A stretch of 8,700 bases of DNA from Thermoplasmata archaeon (GTDB taxonomy: Archaea > Thermoplasmatota > Thermoplasmata > Lutacidiplasmatales > UBA184), in NCBI GenBank assembly GCA_030040755.1, contig JASHTC010000125.1, positions 1 to 8,700 on the forward strand, in the 5' to 3' direction. Both the position numbers and the translations under genes were made by a program. Below are positions 5,692 through 8,700 of the stretch, piece by piece. The notes beneath the pieces were generated by a model. That model did not search any database, was not told where the DNA came from, and saw only the letters and a list, made by a program, of their open reading frames with translations. Within the stretch, counting starts at the first letter, position 1. Each line of letters starts with the position of its first letter.

Positions 5692-7119
5692 TCACAGCGG
5701 GCGGCCCGCGAGGGCCCAGCGGACCCCGTCCGTGCGACCGCAGACGATGCATGTCCCGGGAAGCGGAGCCTCGACCGGGGGCTTCCCCTCGGGAACCCCG
5801 AGCAGCCCGCCGTCGACCGCTTCCTCGATCCGGTGGCCGCACTCCTCCCGGCCGCACCAGCCAAGCTGACGCACCACCGCGGAGTCCCGGAGCTCGTCGA
5901 GCGAGGTGGCGAGCGCGAAGGCGCTGCGGAACTCGGCCAGGGCGCGCTCGGCCAGGGCGCGGTCGAACCCCGCCAGGGCGGCGACCACCTGTTCCTCGAG
6001 GCCGTCCATCGGGAGCGAGCTCTTGAGCCCCAGCCGGGTGACCGCGGTCACCGTGCGGGCGGCCGCCTCCCGCGCCCCGACCTCGAGGCGGAGCGGGACG
6101 CCGAGCAGTTCCCAGTGGTAGTACTTGGCGCCGGGGCGCTCCGGCCCGGCGTCGAGGTGGACCCGGAGGCCGTGGCGGGCGAGTCGCTCGGCGACCTCGC
6201 CCGCGGTCCGCTGGGGGAGGTCGCCCGCGGAGGAGGAGGGGACCGGGATCACGACGACCTCGAACGGCGCGACCGCCCGGGGGAACACGGCGCCCTTGCG
6301 GTCCCCATGGACGGCGAGGATGGCACCGAGCAGCCGTTCCGAGAGCCCGAAGGTCGTCTGCTGGACGAGGCGAGAGCTGCCGTCGACCGCCTCGTACCGG
6401 ATCCCGTACGGGCCCGAGAAGTTCTCCCGGTAGTGATGGACGCTCCCGATCTGCAGGGTCCGTCCCCCGCCGAGCGGGATGTCGAGCGCGATCGAGTAGT
6501 AGGCCCCGGCGAACTTGTCCCAGTCGGGCCGGCGGACCGCGAGGAACGGCAGGGCGAACGCCTCGGCCATCCGAGCGAACGCGGCGAGGTTCGAGGCGAC
6601 CCGCGCGGTCGCCGCGGCCTCGTCGACCTGGCACGTGTGCTCCTCGAAGAAGTGGATCTCGCGCACCCGGAGGAAGGGGCGGGTCGTCTTCGTCTCGTAG
6701 CGGAAGGTGTTGACGATCTGGTAGACGTTGAGCGGCAGGTCCTGGTGCGAGCGGACCCAGAGCGCGAAGACCGGATACATCGCGGTCTCGCTCGTCGGGC
6801 GGAGGACGAGGTTCACGTCGAGCGGGGAGCTCCCGCCCTTCGTGACCCAGTAGACCTCGGAATCGAACCCCTGGATGTGCTCCTTCTCCTTCGCGAACTC
6901 CGTCTCGGGGATGAGGGCGGGGAACTCCACCGCCTGCGAACCGGTCGCCTCGATCTCGCGGACCATCACGGAGTCGAGGTTGCGACGGGCCCGGAACCCG
7001 TACGGGGTCCAGACGTTCATCCCCTTCACCCCGTACCGCTTGTCGGAGAGCCCGGCTTCCTCGACGACGGCGAGGTACCAATCGATGAACTGCGTCCGCT
7101 TGTCCGGCAGCTCGGCCAT
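5692..7119 (-). CDS. proS: Prolyl-tRNA synthetase, archaeal/eukaryotic type
   Basis: This 475-aa class II synthetase attaches proline to tRNA-Pro in the cytoplasm. Motif 1 is around FPALIPE (66-72), and the TxE proline-binding loop is RPTSET (107-112). Motif 2 runs from about 133 to 163 and includes NTFRYE and FFEEHT. Motif 3 is GLSERLLG (258-265). The anticodon-binding domain spans about 286-385, and the C-terminal zinc-binding domain has Cys422, Cys427, Cys457 and Cys460. It lacks the editing insertion of bacterial ProRS and has the typical archaeal length of about 480 aa. I place the start at the ATG at 7117-7119: archaeal homology begins there, and a TATA-like element lies 32 nt upstream. 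An in-frame ATG at 7261-7263 would add a low-complexity stretch read through the promoter. Unusually, the protein ends in WALAGRPL, not the terminal tyrosine typical of this class. Confidence 0.96.
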   Translation of the reverse strand: MAELPDKRTQFIDWYLAVVEEAGLSDKRYGVKGMNVWTPYGFRARRNLDSVMVREIEATGSQAVEFPALIPETEFAKEKEHIQGFDSEVYWVTKGGSSPLDVNLVLRPTSETAMYPVFALWVRSHQDLPLNVYQIVNTFRYETKTTRPFLRVREIHFFEEHTCQVDEAAATARVASNLAAFARMAEAFALPFLAVRRPDWDKFAGAYYSIALDIPLGGGRTLQIGSVHHYRENFSGPYGIRYEAVDGSSRLVQQTTFGLSERLLGAILAVHGDRKGAVFPRAVAPFEVVVIPVPSSSAGDLPQRTAGEVAERLARHGLRVHLDAGPERPGAKYYHWELLGVPLRLEVGAREAAARTVTAVTRLGLKSSLPMDGLEEQVVAALAGFDRALAERALAEFRSAFALATSLDELRDSAVVRQLGWCGREECGHRIEEAVDGGLLGVPEGKPPVEAPLPGTCIVCGRTDGVRWALAGRPL

Positions 7120-7146
7120 GGGAGGGTGCGGTAGGGAAGGGCCCGG

Positions 7147-7154
7147 AGTATAAC
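7147..7154 (-). promoter_or_regulatory. TATA box of proS
   Basis: On the minus strand GTTATACT contains a good TATA core (7149-7153) centred about 32 nt before the proS ATG at 7119. This predicts a leader of only a few nucleotides. It also argues against the longer in-frame start at 7263, which lies upstream of this promoter. Confidence 0.6.
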
Positions 7155-7241
7155 GGTATGCGCGGGGGGGCCGACGGGCCTGTCCGACGGACGGCAGACG
7201 CCGCCCGGCCGCGCGCCCGACCGCCTCCCTTCCGCCCATGC

Positions 7242-7249
7242 TGTTAAGC
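7242..7249 (+). promoter_or_regulatory. TATA-like element of the DUF373 gene
   Basis: TGTTAAGC has a TTAA core (7244-7247) centred 30.5 nt before the ATG at 7276. It lies in the 156-bp divergent region shared with proS. An out-of-frame ATG at 7262-7264 falls between the element and the start. If transcription begins at about 7272 it would not be in the mRNA. Confidence 0.5.
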
Positions 7250-7275
7250 ATCACGGCGAGCATGGCTACCGGGCC

Positions 7276-8361
7276 ATGCGGCTGGTCGTCTGCGTCGACC
7301 GGGACGATGACCTGGGCCGCAAGGCCAGCGTCGCCGGCCCGGTGGTCGGTCGCGCGGAAGCCCTCGACGCGGCGACCCGCCTGGCGATCGCGGACCCCGA
7401 GGATTCCGACACCAACGCCGTCTTCGCCGCGGTCAGCCTCCTGGACGAGCTCCGGGGCGCCGGGGAGGACTGCGAGGTCTGCGTCCTCACGGGGTCCCCG
7501 AAGGTCGGGGTCCTCTCCGACCGGCGCGTCGCCGACCAGTTCGACCAGGTGCTCGAGCGGGTCCGGGCGACGTCGGCCTACCTCGTGAGCGACGGCGCGG
7601 AGGACGAGTACCTGTTCCCGATCCTCTCCTCCCGCGTCCGCATCGACGGGGTCCGGCGGGTCTACGTGCGCCAGAGCGCCTCGCTCGAGTCGACGTACTA
7701 CACGCTCGTGCGGGCGCTCAAGGACCCGAAGCTCCGGGCGAAGACGGTCCTCCCGTTCGCCCTCGCGCTCCTCACGCTCGGGATCGCCGCGGCGGGCGGG
7801 GTGCTCCTCTGGGGGGTCATCGGGCTCGCCATCCTCCTCGGGATCTACCTGATCTTCTGGACGTTCGACATCGACGAGGCGATCATCGACTCGCTCCGCT
7901 CGGCCTCGACGGACATCCGGCAGGGCTCGGCGGCCTTCGGGTTCGGTCTCTTCTCGGTGGCGCTCGTCGGGGTCGGCTTCCTCGAGGGGTACAACGCCTA
8001 CGCGGCCCAGCTCCCCAGTGCGCCCCTGATCCGGATCCTCTTCTTCATCGAGGCCGGGCTGATCTGGTGGATCACCGGCGCGCTCGTCTGGGAGCTCGGC
8101 CGAGCCGTGCGGCGCACGTTCGTCCGGGGCCGCTTCCCTCGCACCTTCGCGGTGGCGGCCGTCTCGATCCTGGGGATCGGGGTCCTCAGCTACGGGATCG
8201 TCAGCCTCGTCCGGTACCTCGAGTACGCGCTGCCGAGCACGTCCCTGCCGGGACTCGTCGCCCTGCTCGGGATCGGCCTCGGGATGATCCTCGGCGCGGG
8301 CGGCCTGCAGCAGTACTGGAAGTCGATCGCCCGCCGGGCGCCCGCGGACACGCTCGGCTGA
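7276..8361 (+). CDS. DUF373 family archaeal membrane protein
   Basis: This 361-aa protein matches the archaeal DUF373 family, whose function is unknown. The soluble N-terminal domain carries the family landmarks CVDRDDDLG (6-14), PVVGR (22-26), DPEDSDTNA (40-48), TGSPKVGVLSD (72-82), VSDGAEDE (104-111) and SSRV (118-121). A hydrophobic C-terminal half follows, with about six predicted helices near 157-175, 177-197, 218-236, 251-272, 290-313 and 322-343. The many conserved Asp residues in the N-terminal domain hint at metal or nucleotide binding, but no activity is established. Its length is usual for the family. Its promoter is divergent from proS, and it converges on the phosphoribosyltransferase gene with 9 bp between the stops. 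The ATG at 7276 is chosen because CVDRD homology starts almost at once and a TATA-like element lies 30 nt upstream. Confidence 0.92.
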   Translation: MRLVVCVDRDDDLGRKASVAGPVVGRAEALDAATRLAIADPEDSDTNAVFAAVSLLDELRGAGEDCEVCVLTGSPKVGVLSDRRVADQFDQVLERVRATSAYLVSDGAEDEYLFPILSSRVRIDGVRRVYVRQSASLESTYYTLVRALKDPKLRAKTVLPFALALLTLGIAAAGGVLLWGVIGLAILLGIYLIFWTFDIDEAIIDSLRSASTDIRQGSAAFGFGLFSVALVGVGFLEGYNAYAAQLPSAPLIRILFFIEAGLIWWITGALVWELGRAVRRTFVRGRFPRTFAVAAVSILGIGVLSYGIVSLVRYLEYALPSTSLPGLVALLGIGLGMILGAGGLQQYWKSIARRAPADTLG

Positions 8362-8370
8362 CCGGGCGGC

Positions 8371-8700
8371 TCAACCCGTCCGGCGACTGCCGAGCCGCCG
8401 CAGGTCCGAGAGCGGGACCTCCAGTCCCGCCTTCTCCCGGAGGGTCGCCTGGACCCCCTCGAGTCCGGGGGAGACCTCGGCGGCCTTGGCGGCGAGGGCT
8501 GCCAGGTCCTCCCAGTAGTTCCAGGGAAAGACGACCCACACCCACGACCCGCGGGGGATCTCCTCCGCGTAGTACGTCGGCACGAACGTCGAGTGGCCGA
8601 TGTGCAGGAACGCCGCGCTCTCCACCGAGGCGGGGTCGGCGGCGCGCACCCGGTCGACCGCCAGCCGGAGGCTATCGCCGGTGTCGGTGATGTCGTCGAC
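8371..8700 (-). CDS. Predicted nucleobase phosphoribosyltransferase (COG2236-like), C-terminal part (runs off right edge)
   Basis: The last 109 residues are visible; the N-terminus is beyond the window. The first visible residues, VDDITDTGDSL, are the classic PRPP-binding signature of type I phosphoribosyltransferases, with the paired Asp and the TGDS phosphate loop. These enzymes join a nucleobase to PRPP, usually for purine salvage. The later VPTYYAEEI (40-48) and VVFPWNYWEDL (56-66) segments match the archaeal COG2236 group of predicted hypoxanthine/xanthine-type enzymes, where a W-[IV]-V-[FY]-PW segment follows the PxYY motif. The tail (about 67-109) is longer than I would expect and contains an Ala/Glu-rich helix. 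Reading must begin upstream of the window because the GTG at 8649 would remove the PRPP signature. It converges with the DUF373 gene. Confidence 0.85.
   Translation of the reverse strand, partial: VDDITDTGDSLRLAVDRVRAADPASVESAAFLHIGHSTFVPTYYAEEIPRGSWVWVVFPWNYWEDLAALAAKAAEVSPGLEGVQATLREKAGLEVPLSDLRRLGSRRTG

Larger units (their letters stand above)
7120..7275. other. Divergent intergenic region between proS and the DUF373 gene
   Basis: These 156 bp separate two divergent starts and hold both TATA-like elements, which are about 90 bp apart. The centre (about 7155-7241) is GC-rich and shows no recognisable RNA gene, repeat or operator. It is the largest non-coding gap in the window. Confidence 0.6.

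Noticed and set aside
5833..7134. 433-aa plus-strand frame antisense to proS
   Set aside because: proS has all class II synthetase motifs; the antisense product is Arg/Glu/Gly-rich with no domain.
7120..7263. N-terminal extension of ProRS starting at the in-frame ATG at 7263
   Set aside because: The extra 48 residues are low-complexity, run through the TATA box, and lie outside the family's N-terminus.
8067..8690. 207-aa plus-strand frame across the DUF373 end and the phosphoribosyltransferase
   Set aside because: Arg/Pro-rich shadow frame overlapping two recognisable genes.
1..8700. CRISPR array, tRNA, rRNA, insertion sequence or prophage genes
   Set aside because: I saw no regularly spaced repeats, no cloverleaf with TTCRA-type loop, no transposase or integrase motif, and gaps between genes are all under about 160 bp.

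Overview
This is a very GC-rich window (roughly 70% by eye, not counted) from an archaeal chromosome. The evidence for an archaeon is a prolyl-tRNA synthetase of the archaeal/eukaryotic type with a Cys4 zinc-binding C-terminus, a DUF373 membrane protein (an archaeal family), a COG2236-like phosphoribosyltransferase, and TATA-like elements about 27-32 nt before start codons with no Shine-Dalgarno motifs. The UbiE/MenG methyltransferase suggests a respiring, menaquinone-using organism. The proteins lack the strong acidic bias of haloarchaea. A GC-rich soil or sediment member of Thermoplasmatota is my best guess, but this is inference only.

Layout, left to right. A 5' portion of a class I/II PLP aminotransferase (minus, runs off the left edge) is preceded on the same strand by a UbiE/MenG-type methyltransferase. 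Before that comes an 812-aa signalling ATPase with TPR repeats, and before that a 534-aa relative of the same protein that lacks the ATPase domain. These four minus-strand genes form a tight tandem block (about 1-5293). Divergent from the block is a small two-helix membrane protein (5425-5679, plus). It converges, with a 12-bp gap, on proS (5692-7119, minus). proS is divergent from a DUF373 six-helix membrane protein (7276-8361, plus), which converges with a 9-bp gap on a phosphoribosyltransferase (8371-8700, minus, cut by the right edge).

The most striking structure is regulatory. Every gene whose start lies in the window has an AT-rich TATA-like element centred about 27-32 nt before its start codon, which implies leaderless or nearly leaderless mRNAs. 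By eye the tetramer TTAA occurs only four times in 8.7 kb, each time at such a position. In the tandem block all three gene junctions are 24-26 bp long, and the TAA stop of the upstream gene is part of the TATA element of the next. The block therefore looks like four separately promoted genes packed as closely as promoter geometry allows, not one classical operon.

Functionally the window mixes housekeeping genes (proS, a probable quinone methyltransferase, an aminotransferase, a nucleobase phosphoribosyltransferase) with a possible regulatory pair: a complete ATPase-TPR protein and its ATPase-less tandem paralogue. No mobile element, CRISPR array, rRNA or tRNA was seen, and no gap without a gene exceeds about 160 bp.
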